This document shows, in pieces, positions 15,643-24,388 of a stretch of DNA of 33,446 nt. The DNA is from an uncultured Eubacteriales bacterium. Its GTDB lineage: Bacteria; Bacillota; Clostridia; Peptostreptococcales; Anaerovoracaceae. A model generated the notes under the pieces. The model was not told the origin of the DNA and ran no database searches. It saw only the letters and a program-made list of their open reading frames with translations. The position numbers and the translations under genes were made by a program. How positions within the stretch are numbered: position 1 is the first letter of the stretch; every line of letters starts with the position of its first letter. The stretch spans positions 1-33,446 of the forward strand of contig CAJUEB010000002.1 of NCBI GenBank assembly GCA_910585135.1, in the 5' to 3' direction.

Positions 15643-16500
15643 TTATTTGCTTTGTTCCCTGTAATAAACCTCCGCCAGATACAGGCCGTAAGGCGGCGCT
15701 GTATGCCCTGCTGCGGATCTGTCCCTGCATGCAAGAATGTGCTTCATATCGCCTGCGGCTTTCTTTCCCAAACCGATATCCACAAGCGTTCCTGTTATGA
15801 TTCTTACCATATTGTATAAAAAGCCATCACCGCTGATGTGAATCTCCACACCGCCCGCAAAGCCCTGCTCGTCCGCATGGCCTTCCACTGCCGTATCCAA
15901 GAGGTTTCCCGCGGATTCCCCTAAAGGCTGCTTTTGCGCCAATACCTCCGCATCGAAAATGGTCCGCACCGTCGTTTTCCGCAAGGTTCCACCCGCGCTT
16001 TCAAAGGACTTAAAATCGTGCGTACCCTTTAAATATGCGGCTGCGTGCTTCATCGCACTGACGTCCAAGGGCCTGTCCACATGATAAACATAATGCCGCC
16101 GGAAAAGATCGATAACCCCAGTATTGTTAATCCTGTAAATATATTTTTTGCCCTTCGCATCAAACCTGGCATGAAAGGCTGGCGGCATTTCCTCGGCGCA
16201 GACGATCCGAATCGGCGCGATCGCATACGAACCCTTTTCCCGCCCTGCCAAAACGTTATTCACCACCAGCGGAATCCGTTCTACCGGGATCTTAATATCC
16301 GCCTGAAAGGACGCCCGTTGCCCCAGCGCGTGAACGCCTGCATCCGTCCTGCTCGTTCCGTTCAGCACGATGGGCGTATGAAATACCGAGGACAGCACCG
16401 TTTCCAGATATCCTTGGACGGTTATCTGATCCGGCTGCTTCTGCCACCCGGAAAACCCAGATCCATCATATGAAATTGTCATCAGGACATTCTTTTCCAT
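15643..16500 (-). CDS. truA: tRNA pseudouridine(38-40) synthase
   Basis: A 285-residue TruA. The catalytic Asp is in GTSRTDAGVHA near residue 52, with the N-terminal ISYDGSGFSGWQ and the C-terminal FLYNMVRIITGTLVDIG. It makes pseudouridine at positions 38-40 in the tRNA anticodon arm. An insertion at about residues 188-218 (KQPLGES to EQGFAGG) is longer than usual. There is no clear ribosome binding site before ATG 16500, where the sequence reads TTACAATAATACATT. The ATG at codon 7 is no better. Confidence 0.95.
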   Translation of the reverse strand: MEKNVLMTISYDGSGFSGWQKQPDQITVQGYLETVLSSVFHTPIVLNGTSRTDAGVHALGQRASFQADIKIPVERIPLVVNNVLAGREKGSYAIAPIRIVCAEEMPPAFHARFDAKGKKYIYRINNTGVIDLFRRHYVYHVDRPLDVSAMKHAAAYLKGTHDFKSFESAGGTLRKTTVRTIFDAEVLAQKQPLGESAGNLLDTAVEGHADEQGFAGGVEIHISGDGFLYNMVRIITGTLVDIGLGKKAAGDMKHILACRDRSAAGHTAPPYGLYLAEVYYREQSK

Positions 16501-16519
16501 AATGTATTATTGTAACATA

Positions 16520-17206
16520 TCACGGCATCAATGGAAACAAAATAAAAATGTAAAGCGCACCCCATGCGCAAATATACGGTCCTAACGGCTTCAAATCATC
16601 TTTTTTGTACCGCCCCGACGCCAATCCAATGGCGGCGGCAAGCCCACTGAAAACAGACGATCCAATCAACACGATCAATACGCCCTTGATTCCGAGCGCC
16701 AAGCCGAGCGACGCGAAAAGCTTCACGTCCCCAAATCCCATCACTTCCCTGCCAAACGCCGCCGCGCCCAACGCCGCCACCAAAAGCATCACCCCGCCGC
16801 CGATCAGTGCGCCCAGCACGGGCTGCCAGACGCTTTGATGGTACGGTACGAAACCGAAAGCCGATATTGCCAGCATGATGACAAACTGGTCGGGAATGAT
16901 CATGTATTTTAAATCCGCAAGGCCGATGATAAGCAACGCCCAACAGGCGAACAAACCTGCTGCGGCAAACTGAATATCAAAAAAGGAAAGCCTGAGCAAA
17001 AGGCATGTAAAGCCTGCCGCATAGATCCACCTCCAGGGAAAGCCTTTGATCCGCTGCACGTGCGGATCTTGCAGGAGCTGCGATGGTTTTTCCCCGTAAT
17101 CACACAGCCACGCAGCAGGCATCTTATTAAAGATATATATAGCGGCGCATCCTGCCAGGATTCCCAGCAAAAGGCTCGTGCCTGTCTTGAGTAATACAGT
17201 CACCAT
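16520..17206 (-). CDS. A24 family prepilin peptidase
   Basis: A 228-residue membrane aspartyl peptidase. The two catalytic Asp motifs are ADLKYMIIPD (near residue 98) and GFGDVKL (near residue 157). Such enzymes cut the leader from type IV pilin-like proteins at the inner face of the membrane. The N-terminal tetracysteine/methylase module of bifunctional PilD is reduced to a short stretch with a single Cys. No pilin or pilus assembly gene is present in the window. GGAGG lies 9 nt before the ATG, and a promoter is predicted at 17233-17261. Confidence 0.85.
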   Translation of the reverse strand: MVTVLLKTGTSLLLGILAGCAAIYIFNKMPAAWLCDYGEKPSQLLQDPHVQRIKGFPWRWIYAAGFTCLLLRLSFFDIQFAAAGLFACWALLIIGLADLKYMIIPDQFVIMLAISAFGFVPYHQSVWQPVLGALIGGGVMLLVAALGAAAFGREVMGFGDVKLFASLGLALGIKGVLIVLIGSSVFSGLAAAIGLASGRYKKDDLKPLGPYICAWGALYIFILFPLMP

Positions 17207-17232
17207 TCCATAATTCCTCCTATATCTACTTT

Positions 17233-17261
17233 ATTCTATCAATTTCATTTTTGCACTACAA
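17233..17261 (-). promoter_or_regulatory. Candidate promoter of the prepilin peptidase-truA operon
   Basis: On the minus strand TTGTAG (17261-17256), a 17-bp spacer and TAGAAT (17238-17233) stand just before the ribosome binding site and start at 17206. The region is shared with the divergent REC-Hpt gene, which has a TATAAT at 17262-17267 on the plus strand but no good -35. Confidence 0.4.
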
Positions 17262-17380
17262 TATAATTTTAGGGATTTTGTCGTTTCCTGCCAAATGCCG
17301 TCGTACGGTTTATGTGGCAAACCGATCCATTTACAGATACAATCAGCTTAAAGGAAAGACTTCAAAAGAAAGGGGTTATT

Positions 17381-18247
17381 ATGAACACAATTGCCAATTT
17401 ACCACAAGATATTGTATTAATCGTTGAAGACACGATAGCCAATCATGAGGTAATGCGAACGTTTCTTTGCGACATCAATGTCAAATGCGAAAGCGCATTT
17501 GACGGCATGGAAGCGGTGACAAGATGCAGCCTGGTTGAGAAAGATTACTACTCGCTCATCCTCATGGATATCAATCTGCCAAAAATGAATGGATTTGAAA
17601 CAGCCACAAAACTGCAAAACCTGGGAATTAAAGCCCCGATCATCGCGATTACCGCCTCCAGTAAGGACGATGCCAGGCTAAACGATGCGCGCGATCTTTT
17701 CGATGCACTCTTGTTTAAGCCGTTTAATTCATCTGAATTCCTTACTGCAATTTCCCCGTATATCCACAATGCATTGCAATATTCCTTGACGCCGAATGCC
17801 ATGCAGAAAAGCGAAAGGGACGCGCCTGCGGTCGATCCGCAAATTTGCGACGTCCACAGGGCGATCAATAATATGGGCGGCAGCTTCCGGCTCTTTGAAA
17901 AGCATTTTAACAATTTCAAGCGAAACAATGCCGACCTGGCATTCCGCATGGAAGCTCTGATCCAGCAAAATCATTTTCCTGAGTGTTCTGCGCTTTGCCA
18001 CTCAATCAAAGGACTCTCCGGGATGCTGGGTCTCACCGCGCTTTATGAACACGTGATCGCATTGGAGGAATGCCTCAATAACATCTCCGCATCCCCGGCA
18101 CAGGACGAGACGGTGCAAAGCGAAGCAGTCCAGGGCAAGGTAATCCAAGGCGAGGCAGTCCAGGGCAAGGCGATCCATCATAAAATTTGCGAGCTGCTCT
18201 CTGCCATAAAAAACGACATCCGCCTGGTGTGTAAGGTGCAGGTTTAA
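17381..18247 (+). CDS. Orphan response regulator receiver / Hpt phosphotransfer protein
   Basis: A 288-residue protein with a receiver domain at residues 10-125 (acidic E16-D17, phosphorylated D63 in LILMDINLP, T91, K113) and an Hpt domain at about 160-285 with H207 in CHSIKGLSG. It has no DNA-binding or kinase domain, so it probably relays phosphate from a hybrid kinase elsewhere. ATG 17381 follows AAAGGGG; a longer open frame from 17312 has no family match. The Hpt helices are interrupted by a five-fold pentapeptide repeat. It is alone on the plus strand, divergent from the peptidase and convergent with dusB. Confidence 0.85.
   Translation: MNTIANLPQDIVLIVEDTIANHEVMRTFLCDINVKCESAFDGMEAVTRCSLVEKDYYSLILMDINLPKMNGFETATKLQNLGIKAPIIAITASSKDDARLNDARDLFDALLFKPFNSSEFLTAISPYIHNALQYSLTPNAMQKSERDAPAVDPQICDVHRAINNMGGSFRLFEKHFNNFKRNNADLAFRMEALIQQNHFPECSALCHSIKGLSGMLGLTALYEHVIALEECLNNISASPAQDETVQSEAVQGKVIQGEAVQGKAIHHKICELLSAIKNDIRLVCKVQV
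18110..18184 (+). repeat. In-frame 15-bp repeats in the Hpt domain
   Basis: Five 15-bp units encode TVQSE, AVQGK, VIQGE, AVQGK and AIHHK. The second and fourth are identical at the base level (GCAGTCCAGGGCAAG) and together make a 30-bp duplication. A 15-bp period keeps the frame, so copy number could change without breaking the gene. Confidence 0.75.
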
Positions 18248-18459
18248 AAGAGTGGTTTTCCCTGTTTCTGGAAGGGGTTTCACTTGCTTGCCACCTTGAA
18301 AACGCCCCTAAAATTTGCCCCGTATTACCGCCACAAAGGAATAAGCGCACTGGCCTGCATTCGTACTGGCTCAAATGCATACTGGATGCGTATTGAATGC
18401 ATATAGAGAAAACAAAGTGCGGCGGATGGAGGATGCATATCACATTTTGCAAGCTGCCT

Positions 18460-19455
18460 CTATCGCGCTCCGCACTCCGCCATCTTCCTGATCACATGGC
18501 GCAAACTTTCTGCATCGCTGATCGTGTTGATCTGCCTTCGCAGGGCCGCTGCGCCGCGAATTCCTTTGGCGTACCAGCCCACATGCTTGCGAATCTGCCG
18601 AACCGCGACGCTTTCCCCTTTATCACAAACAACGAGGTCAAAATGCTTTAGCAGCATATGCATCTTTTCCTCACAAGATGGCGGCGGCGGAAGCGTTCTG
18701 CCCTGCCACAGACAAATAGCGTCCCGAAAGATCCATGGATTACCCAATGCGCCCCGGGCAATCATCACGCCGTCACAACCCGTCTGCTCCAACATAGCCA
18801 CGGCATCCCTGCCCGAAACCACATCGCCGTTTCCGATCACGGGAATATCCACGGCACGTTTCACATCTGCGATCACCTGCCAATCCGCTTTTCCCTCATA
18901 AAACTGCTCTCTCGTCCTGCCATGAACGGTAACTGCCGAAGCTCCAGCGGCTGCAAGGGTCTTCGCCGTTTCCACCGCCGTATTGCTGCCTCGTTCAAAT
19001 CCCATCCTGATCTTGGCGGTAACAGGCTTTTCCGCATTTTTTACCATGGCATTCACCACATCGTAGAGAAGATCCAGCCGTTTGAGCAACGCCGAACCCT
19101 CCCCGTTCCGCACGATCTTAGGGACAGGACAGCCAACATTGAGATCCAGAATTGGATTTGCTTCCTCTTTTAAAGTTTTCGCCGCAAATGCCATAATTTC
19201 CGGATCGCTGCCAAAGAGCTGGAAAGCGACAGGTCCTTCGTCATCTCCGATTTCCAACAAGTCCCGGCTTTTCCTGTCACCGTACCACAGTCCTTTGCCA
19301 CTTACCATTTCCGTATACGTCAAAGAAGCCCCTTGCTGTGCGCAGAGACTCCTCATCGCTTTATCTGTAATTCCCGCCAGGGGAGCAAGTACAAAAGGTG
19401 TTTCAAGCTGAAGCGAGCCGATCTTAATAGATCTGTTCTTCATAATCGCACTCAC
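18460..19455 (-). CDS. dusB: tRNA-dihydrouridine synthase (DusB type)
   Basis: A 331-residue FMN enzyme that reduces uridines in the tRNA D-loop. It shows VLAPLAGITDKAMR, the active-site Cys in LNVGCPVPKIV, KIRMGFE, TVHGRTREQFYEGKADW and PVIGNGDV. The GTG at 19455 has AAGGAG close by (4 nt); the ATG at 19443 gives a more typical N-terminus but is 16 nt away, so the start is uncertain. Either start overlaps the coaX end. DusB after coaX is the common Firmicutes order. The region 18248-18459, between this gene and the convergent REC-Hpt gene, holds short TGCATA-rich repeats and no gene. Confidence 0.94.
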   Translation of the reverse strand: MSAIMKNRSIKIGSLQLETPFVLAPLAGITDKAMRSLCAQQGASLTYTEMVSGKGLWYGDRKSRDLLEIGDDEGPVAFQLFGSDPEIMAFAAKTLKEEANPILDLNVGCPVPKIVRNGEGSALLKRLDLLYDVVNAMVKNAEKPVTAKIRMGFERGSNTAVETAKTLAAAGASAVTVHGRTREQFYEGKADWQVIADVKRAVDIPVIGNGDVVSGRDAVAMLEQTGCDGVMIARGALGNPWIFRDAICLWQGRTLPPPPSCEEKMHMLLKHFDLVVCDKGESVAVRQIRKHVGWYAKGIRGAAALRRQINTISDAESLRHVIRKMAECGAR

Positions 19456-20278
19456 GCCTCTCCTTATCGCCTTTTATTTCCGTTCTCCTGTTTTTTCTGT
19501 TCTTCTCGTATATCATTTCAAGCCCTTCGAGCGTCAGCATCTTATCCACATGGTCAATGCAATCGATCCCTGAATCGATCATGGTAGCAAGGCCCCCTGT
19601 AGCGATCACCTTGACCTCCTGTGATTCATCGCGGCTGTAGTCTTGAAGTTCTTTTTTCATCTTCTTGACGATATAATCCACCATGCCCATATGCCCGTAT
19701 ACCAGACCGGACTGCATGCTGTTAATGGTATTCCTGCAAATCACATGACCCGGCTCTTCCAGCTCCACCTTGGGGAGCTTTGAGGTCTTCTCAAACAAAG
19801 CCTCTGAGGCGATTTTCAGCCCGGGTGCAATCGAACCGCCAATATATTCTGCCTTAGCAGTAACAGCACAAAATGTCGTGGCAGTCCCAAAATCGATGAT
19901 GATCAAAGGACCACCGTATTTGCTGTGCGCTGCAACGGCGTTGACGATCCTGTCCGATCCAACCTGCTTCGGGTTATCGTATTTTACGACAAGACCTGTT
20001 TTGATGCCAGGCCCGATCACGATTGCCTTGCGGTTAAAGTATTTCATAGAAAGGTGCTGTAACGTATATAGAACCGATGGTACTACCGTAGAAATGATAA
20101 CATCCTTCACGCTTTCCGGTTTCAGTCCTTCATGCTGAAATAGCTGCCCTACGATCATGCCGTATTCATCGGCGCTTTTATTATTATCTGTCTCCAGTCT
20201 CCAGTTGGTAATCATCTTGCCATCTTTAAAAACGCCCAATACGATATTGGTATTTCCTACATCAAATGCCAGTAGCAT
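19424..20278 (-). CDS. coaX: Type III pantothenate kinase
   Basis: A 284-residue ASKHA kinase. The phosphate-binding DVGNTNIVLG, the substrate motif VGSDRIVNAVAA, and IDFGTATTF are all present. It phosphorylates pantothenate in the first step of CoA synthesis and is known for being insensitive to CoA and needing a monovalent cation. The ATG follows AAAAGGAGAAAATC. The charged C-terminal tail overlaps the dusB start by 20-32 nt. It is 19 nt after the biotin carrier gene. Confidence 0.96.
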   Translation of the reverse strand: MLLAFDVGNTNIVLGVFKDGKMITNWRLETDNNKSADEYGMIVGQLFQHEGLKPESVKDVIISTVVPSVLYTLQHLSMKYFNRKAIVIGPGIKTGLVVKYDNPKQVGSDRIVNAVAAHSKYGGPLIIIDFGTATTFCAVTAKAEYIGGSIAPGLKIASEALFEKTSKLPKVELEEPGHVICRNTINSMQSGLVYGHMGMVDYIVKKMKKELQDYSRDESQEVKVIATGGLATMIDSGIDCIDHVDKMLTLEGLEMIYEKNRKNRRTEIKGDKERRECDYEEQIY

Positions 20279-20297
20279 GATTTTCTCCTTTTCACGA

Positions 20298-20726
20298 TTA
20301 TTTCAAGGTAACGAGAACAGCACCCGCATTGACAGACGCACCTTTCGATGCAGGAATCGTATCCACTGTCCCCGCTGCCGGCGCCATGATCTCGTTTTCC
20401 ATCTTCATGGCTTCCAGGATTATCAGCACATCGCCTTTGTTTACTGCTTGCCCCGGACTGACTTTAATATCCAGGACAGTTCCCGGCATTGGCGCTGTTA
20501 CTACGCCCTCTGCGCCTGCCGCAGCGGATGCTCCTGCTTGCGGGGCTGCGGAAGACGCCGCTGCCGCTGGCGCAGAGGGCGCTGGATCAGAGGCTGGCAC
20601 CGGAGAAGAAGTTGGCGCTGCTGCCGCAAAAGTTCCTGTGGAAGATGCGGATGCAGCGTCAGTGCCAGCCTCCTCTACTTCCACTTCATAGACCGTTCCA
20701 TTCACCGTGATGTTGTATTTTTTCAT
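20298..20726 (-). CDS. Biotin carboxyl carrier subunit of a decarboxylase/carboxylase
   Basis: About 142 residues with three parts: an N-terminal strand segment (MKKYNITVNGTVYEVEVEE), a long Ala/Pro/Ser flexible linker, and a biotinyl domain whose EAMKMENEI carries the biotinylated Lys. This build is typical of the gamma subunit of methylmalonyl-CoA or glutaconyl-CoA decarboxylases. ATG 20726 is chosen for the usual MKKYNI start; an ATG 12 nt further up lies right against AAAGGA. The arrangement with mmdA and oadG homologues supports a shared complex. Confidence 0.92.
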   Translation of the reverse strand: MKKYNITVNGTVYEVEVEEAGTDAASASSTGTFAAAAPTSSPVPASDPAPSAPAAAASSAAPQAGASAAAGAEGVVTAPMPGTVLDIKVSPGQAVNKGDVLIILEAMKMENEIMAPAAGTVDTIPASKGASVNAGAVLVTLK

Positions 20727-20796
20727 TGTTATATCCATTCCTTTCGATCTGCTTCCCGCTGTTATATGTAAGCAAAGCTCCCTTTTCTGATCCGTG

Positions 20797-20974
20797 CGCT
20801 AACCTTCAATCAAAGCGTTTATGCCCAATGAAAACGCTAATCTTCTGATCAAAGGTTCTACATCTGCTTAAATATGCCATCCCCGATCCGAGTGCTTATT
20901 CTTTAAGCAAAGCATTTACATTCAAGAAGAGCTTCTATTTCGAACCAATACGCTTATTTCCAATCAAAGCACAA
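20797..20974. repeat. Degenerate repeats between the OadG-like and biotin carrier genes
   Basis: Four similar blocks begin near 20797, 20835, 20893 and 20951, each like CGCTTATTYNNNATCAAAGC. The last three are spaced 58 bp apart. No gene or terminator is seen in this spacer. The match between units is only partial, so this is a decayed array. Confidence 0.4.
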
Positions 20975-21430
20975 TCAAATCCGTCTGCTCTGCATGCATT
21001 CTTCCAGAGCCGCGCTGACCCAAGGATTCGTCCCGCCGGAAACCCTGCTGATTTTTTTGACCACAAGATTGCCCGCACCACCGCTTTCCTGATAAGCACA
21101 AATGGCTGCCGCAATCACCGCCGTAATCACCTCATCATCGGTCTGCGCCTGCGTATCCGCTGCAATCCCCGCATCTGTCTCATCCGCCGCAGCAGCAGGC
21201 AACGCATCCGCCTTTGATACGTCTGTTTTCGCCGTACCGGATGCCTTATCCTTCTTCTGTACAGCGTCCATCGTTTTCCCCATAATTGCGACAAATCCCC
21301 ACAAAATGCAGAGAATGATAAACGTGATTCCCATGCCCATCAGCATCGTAATCGCCGATCCGGCCATCTTTTCACTGAAGCTTAAGGAGTCAAACAACGC
21401 AGGATCTGCAAACTTTTCCATCAAACCCAT
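20975..21430 (-). CDS. OadG-family decarboxylase subunit
   Basis: A 151-residue protein with one membrane segment near residues 28-50 (ITMLMGMGITFIILCILWGFV), a linker rich in Ala, Asp and Lys, and a C-terminal helical part ending SGGTNPWVSAALEECMQSRR. This is the pattern of the small delta/gamma subunit that holds Na+-translocating decarboxylases at the membrane. It is 11 nt after the carboxyltransferase gene with its own good ribosome binding site. Confidence 0.85.
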   Translation of the reverse strand: MGLMEKFADPALFDSLSFSEKMAGSAITMLMGMGITFIILCILWGFVAIMGKTMDAVQKKDKASGTAKTDVSKADALPAAAADETDAGIAADTQAQTDDEVITAVIAAAICAYQESGGAGNLVVKKISRVSGGTNPWVSAALEECMQSRRI

Positions 21431-21441
21431 CGTATCACCTC

Positions 21442-22989
21442 CTAAAGCGGAATATTGCCATGCTTCTTAGCAGGCAGCGATTCCCGCTTCGTGCGCAGCA
21501 TATCCAAGGCGCTGATCACACGCTGCCTTGTGCATGCAGGCTCGATAATATCATCGACATACCCAAGCTCTGCCGCCCGGTATGGATTATTGAATTTTTC
21601 TTCGTACTCTGCGATTTTCTCTTCCCTGACCTTCTGCGGGTCGTCCGCTTCTTTTATTTCCTTTTTAATCGGAGAAATAATGTTGACCGCACCGGAAGCG
21701 CCCATGACTGCGATCTGTGCGCTCGGCCATGCCATGACCACATCAGCACCCAGTTCTTTATTGCACATGCCTATGTATGCGCCGCCGTAAGCTTTCCGCA
21801 GGATGACCGTCACCTTGGGAACAGTCGCCTCACAGTAAGCATAGAGCATCTTCGCTCCATGCCTGATAATGCCGCCGTGTTCCTGGCCTGTGCCAGGAAG
21901 AAACCCCGGCACGTCTTCTATCGTCAGCAGCGGAATATTAAATGCATCGCACCTTCTGATAAACCGCGCAGCCTTATCGGATGCATCGATATCGAGACAT
22001 CCCGCACCGAACATCGGCTGATTGGCAACAACGCCGATCGTAGCGCCGTCCAGCCTGATATAACAGGTAATGATATTCTTCGCATAATGCGGCATAATAT
22101 CAAAAATTTTGCCATCGTCCGCGATACTGCGAATAACGGCATACATATCATATGCCTTGTTCGGATTATCGGGAATCATATCGTTGAGCTGCGGAATGAG
22201 CCTGTTCACATCATCTGTAGACGGCTTCACTGGCGGCGTCTCCATATTGTTAGACGGCATATAGCCTAAAAGCTCCCTGACCATCAGCAACGTGCTTCTA
22301 TCATCTGCACCGATGAAATGCGCCACGCCGCTTATGCTATTATGGGTCATTGCCCCGCCAAGCTGCTCTGCCGTTACTTCCTCACCTGTGACGGTCTTGA
22401 TTACGTTCGGTCCGGTAATGAACATCTGGCTCGTCTTATCTACCATGAACACGAAATCGGTAATCGCAGGCGAGTAGACAGCGCCGCCTGCACAAGGACC
22501 CATGATCACGGAAATCTGCGGAATGACGCCGGAGGAAATCGTATTGTTGCGGAATATCTTGCCGAATCCGGAAAGAGCTGCTACGCCTTCCTCTACCCTC
22601 GCACCGCCGGAATCCTGCAAGCCCACTACAGGCGCACCCATTTTTAATGCCATACTCTGCATCTTGACGATTTTTTCCGCATGATATTCGCCCAGAGAGC
22701 CGCCGCTCACTGTGAAATCCTGCGCAAAAGCAAACACGAGCCTGCCTTCCACCTGCCCATACCCGGTAACGACGCCATCACCGGGCAGTTCTTTTTCGTC
22801 CATGCCGAAATTATTGCATCTATGCTTGACAAAAACATCCATTTCAACGAAGCTATCCTTGTCAAAGAGAATTTCCAATCGCTCCCTTGCCGTAAGCTTT
22901 CCTTTCGCATGCTGTGCGCTGATTCTTTTTTCACCGCCGCCCCGCATGATCTTTTCTTTCATTTCATGGAGCTGCTCGAGCTTATTCAT
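21442..22989 (-). CDS. mmdA: Acyl-CoA carboxyltransferase / methylmalonyl-CoA decarboxylase alpha subunit
   Basis: A 515-residue protein of the acyl-CoA carboxylase beta-chain/decarboxylase alpha family. It shows TARERLEILFDKDSF, DFTVSGGSLGEYHAEKI, LQDSGGARVEEG, MGPCAGGAVYSPA, and a second half with QPMFGAGCLDIDASDKAARF and AYGGAYIGMCNKELGADVV. It moves a carboxyl group between an acyl-CoA (probably methylmalonyl- or propionyl-CoA) and biotin. OadG-like and biotin carrier genes directly follow. No biotin carboxylase is seen, which favours the Na+-pumping decarboxylase role, but no beta subunit is present either. The ATG follows AGGAGGAAGCATAA. The substrate (methylmalonyl, malonyl or other) is inferred. 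Confidence 0.93.
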   Translation of the reverse strand: MNKLEQLHEMKEKIMRGGGEKRISAQHAKGKLTARERLEILFDKDSFVEMDVFVKHRCNNFGMDEKELPGDGVVTGYGQVEGRLVFAFAQDFTVSGGSLGEYHAEKIVKMQSMALKMGAPVVGLQDSGGARVEEGVAALSGFGKIFRNNTISSGVIPQISVIMGPCAGGAVYSPAITDFVFMVDKTSQMFITGPNVIKTVTGEEVTAEQLGGAMTHNSISGVAHFIGADDRSTLLMVRELLGYMPSNNMETPPVKPSTDDVNRLIPQLNDMIPDNPNKAYDMYAVIRSIADDGKIFDIMPHYAKNIITCYIRLDGATIGVVANQPMFGAGCLDIDASDKAARFIRRCDAFNIPLLTIEDVPGFLPGTGQEHGGIIRHGAKMLYAYCEATVPKVTVILRKAYGGAYIGMCNKELGADVVMAWPSAQIAVMGASGAVNIISPIKKEIKEADDPQKVREEKIAEYEEKFNNPYRAAELGYVDDIIEPACTRQRVISALDMLRTKRESLPAKKHGNIPL

Positions 22990-23110
22990 TTATGCTTCCT
23001 CCTACCTGCTCACATTTTCCGATAGACGGCAAAACACTGTGTCCGCCAGCCGTCCTTGCAAGAAAACCCCCGGCATCTGCCTCAGAGTTTATTTGCCGGT
23101 GATTATCCTC

Positions 23111-24364
23111 TTATTGAGTCAAATTTTTATGAAGCGGGTACTTATCGGTCAATTCCTTTACGATCGCCCTGGCCTTGTCCATTGCCACGGCATCTCCCTG
23201 GCTGTCTATGACAAGTGCAATCGCTTCTACCGTCTTTGCGACATCCGCTTCCTTAAATCCCCTGCTGGTCATCGCAGGCGTTCCCAGCCGCAGCCCGCTC
23301 GTAATGAACGGACTTTGCGGATCATTTGGAATCGTATTCTTATTTGTGGTGATATTCGCCTCATCCAGAAGGTTTTCTGCTTGTTTTCCCGTCACGCCTT
23401 TGTTAACCAGCTTTACCAAAACCAGATGGTTATCCGTGCCGCCGGAAACCAGCTCAAAGCCTTTTTCCCGCAGTGCCTTCGCCAGCGCAGCCGCATTCTT
23501 GATCACCTGCTGCTGGTACTCCGCAAAACTCTGTTCCATCGCTTCCTTAAAGCACACCGCCTTCGCTGCGATGATATGCATCAGCGGTCCGCCCTGTGTT
23601 CCCGGAAAGATCGCCTTATCGATCGCCTTTGCATACTTTTCCTTACAAAGAATCAGGCCGCCTCTCGGACCTCTGAGCGTCTTATGCGTCGTACTGGTGA
23701 CGATATCCGCATGCTCCACTGGATTTGGGTGAAGTCCGGCCGCTACAAGACCTGCAATGTGTGCCATGTCCACCATCAGAATCGCGCCGACTTCATCGGC
23801 AATCTCCCGGAACTTATCGGTATGAATGGTTCTCGGATATGCGGATGCACCGGCTACGATGAGCTTCGGCTTATGTTTGCGCGCCAGCTCGCGCACGTTG
23901 TCAAAATTGATCGTCTCCGTTTCGGGATCTAATCCATAGGATACGAAATGGTAGGATCTTCCGGAAATGTTGACCGGAGAGCCATGGGAAAGATGCCCGC
24001 CATTGGACAGATCCATACCCATCACGGTATCGCCGTATTCCAATACAGCCTGATAAACCGCAGTATTTGCATTAGCACCCGAATGCGGCTGTACGTTCGC
24101 ATGATCCGCACGGAATATCGCTTTCGCCCGTTCTATCGCCAGCGTCTCCACCTCGTCCACAAATTCGCAGCCGCCGTAATACCGTTTACCGGGGTAGCCT
24201 TCTGCATATTTATTGGTCAGTACGCTGCCTGCCGCCTCCATAATTTCGTAATTGACGAAATTCTCGGAAGCGATCATTTCGATCTTCGTCTCCTGCCTGT
24301 TCACTTCGCGTTTGATTGCTGCCGTTATTTCCGGGTCTTTCTGTTCAAGATAATTAAAATACAT
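23111..24364 (-). CDS. glyA: Serine hydroxymethyltransferase
   Basis: A 417-residue PLP enzyme. It shows IEMIASENFVNYEIMEAAGSVLTNKYAEGYPGKRYYGG, QPHSGANANTAVY, DMAHIAGLVAAG and the PLP Lys in TSTTHKTLRGPRGG. It interconverts serine and glycine with tetrahydrofolate. ATG 24364 gives the usual N-terminus and has AAAGGAG about 12 nt upstream; an in-frame ATG at 24427 has no ribosome binding site. It follows the PucR-type regulator, and a palindrome (24389-24405) stands right before its start. The C-terminal end is complete. Confidence 0.96.
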   Translation of the reverse strand: MYFNYLEQKDPEITAAIKREVNRQETKIEMIASENFVNYEIMEAAGSVLTNKYAEGYPGKRYYGGCEFVDEVETLAIERAKAIFRADHANVQPHSGANANTAVYQAVLEYGDTVMGMDLSNGGHLSHGSPVNISGRSYHFVSYGLDPETETINFDNVRELARKHKPKLIVAGASAYPRTIHTDKFREIADEVGAILMVDMAHIAGLVAAGLHPNPVEHADIVTSTTHKTLRGPRGGLILCKEKYAKAIDKAIFPGTQGGPLMHIIAAKAVCFKEAMEQSFAEYQQQVIKNAAALAKALREKGFELVSGGTDNHLVLVKLVNKGVTGKQAENLLDEANITTNKNTIPNDPQSPFITSGLRLGTPAMTSRGFKEADVAKTVEAIALVIDSQGDAVAMDKARAIVKELTDKYPLHKNLTQ

Positions 24365-24388
24365 ATTGCTGTAAAGCTCCTTTCTTCC

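Noticed and set aside
18248..18320. Terminator for the REC-Hpt gene
   Set aside because: A GGGGTTTCA / TGAAAACGCCCC pairing needs a bulge and has no following T-run.
18354..18440. TGCATA-rich short repeats downstream of the REC-Hpt gene
   Set aside because: Units of about 11 bp match only roughly and are three in number; too weak to call an array or regulatory site.
22990..23110. GACGGC/GCCGTC hairpin between glyA and mmdA as a terminator
   Set aside because: The 6-bp stem has an 18-nt loop and no T-run; glyA and mmdA are likely co-transcribed.
22712..23932. Plus-strand 406-residue open frame over glyA and mmdA
   Set aside because: It is long, but it is antisense to two well-supported enzymes and has Cys/His/Arg-rich composition without motifs, as expected of an antisense shadow.
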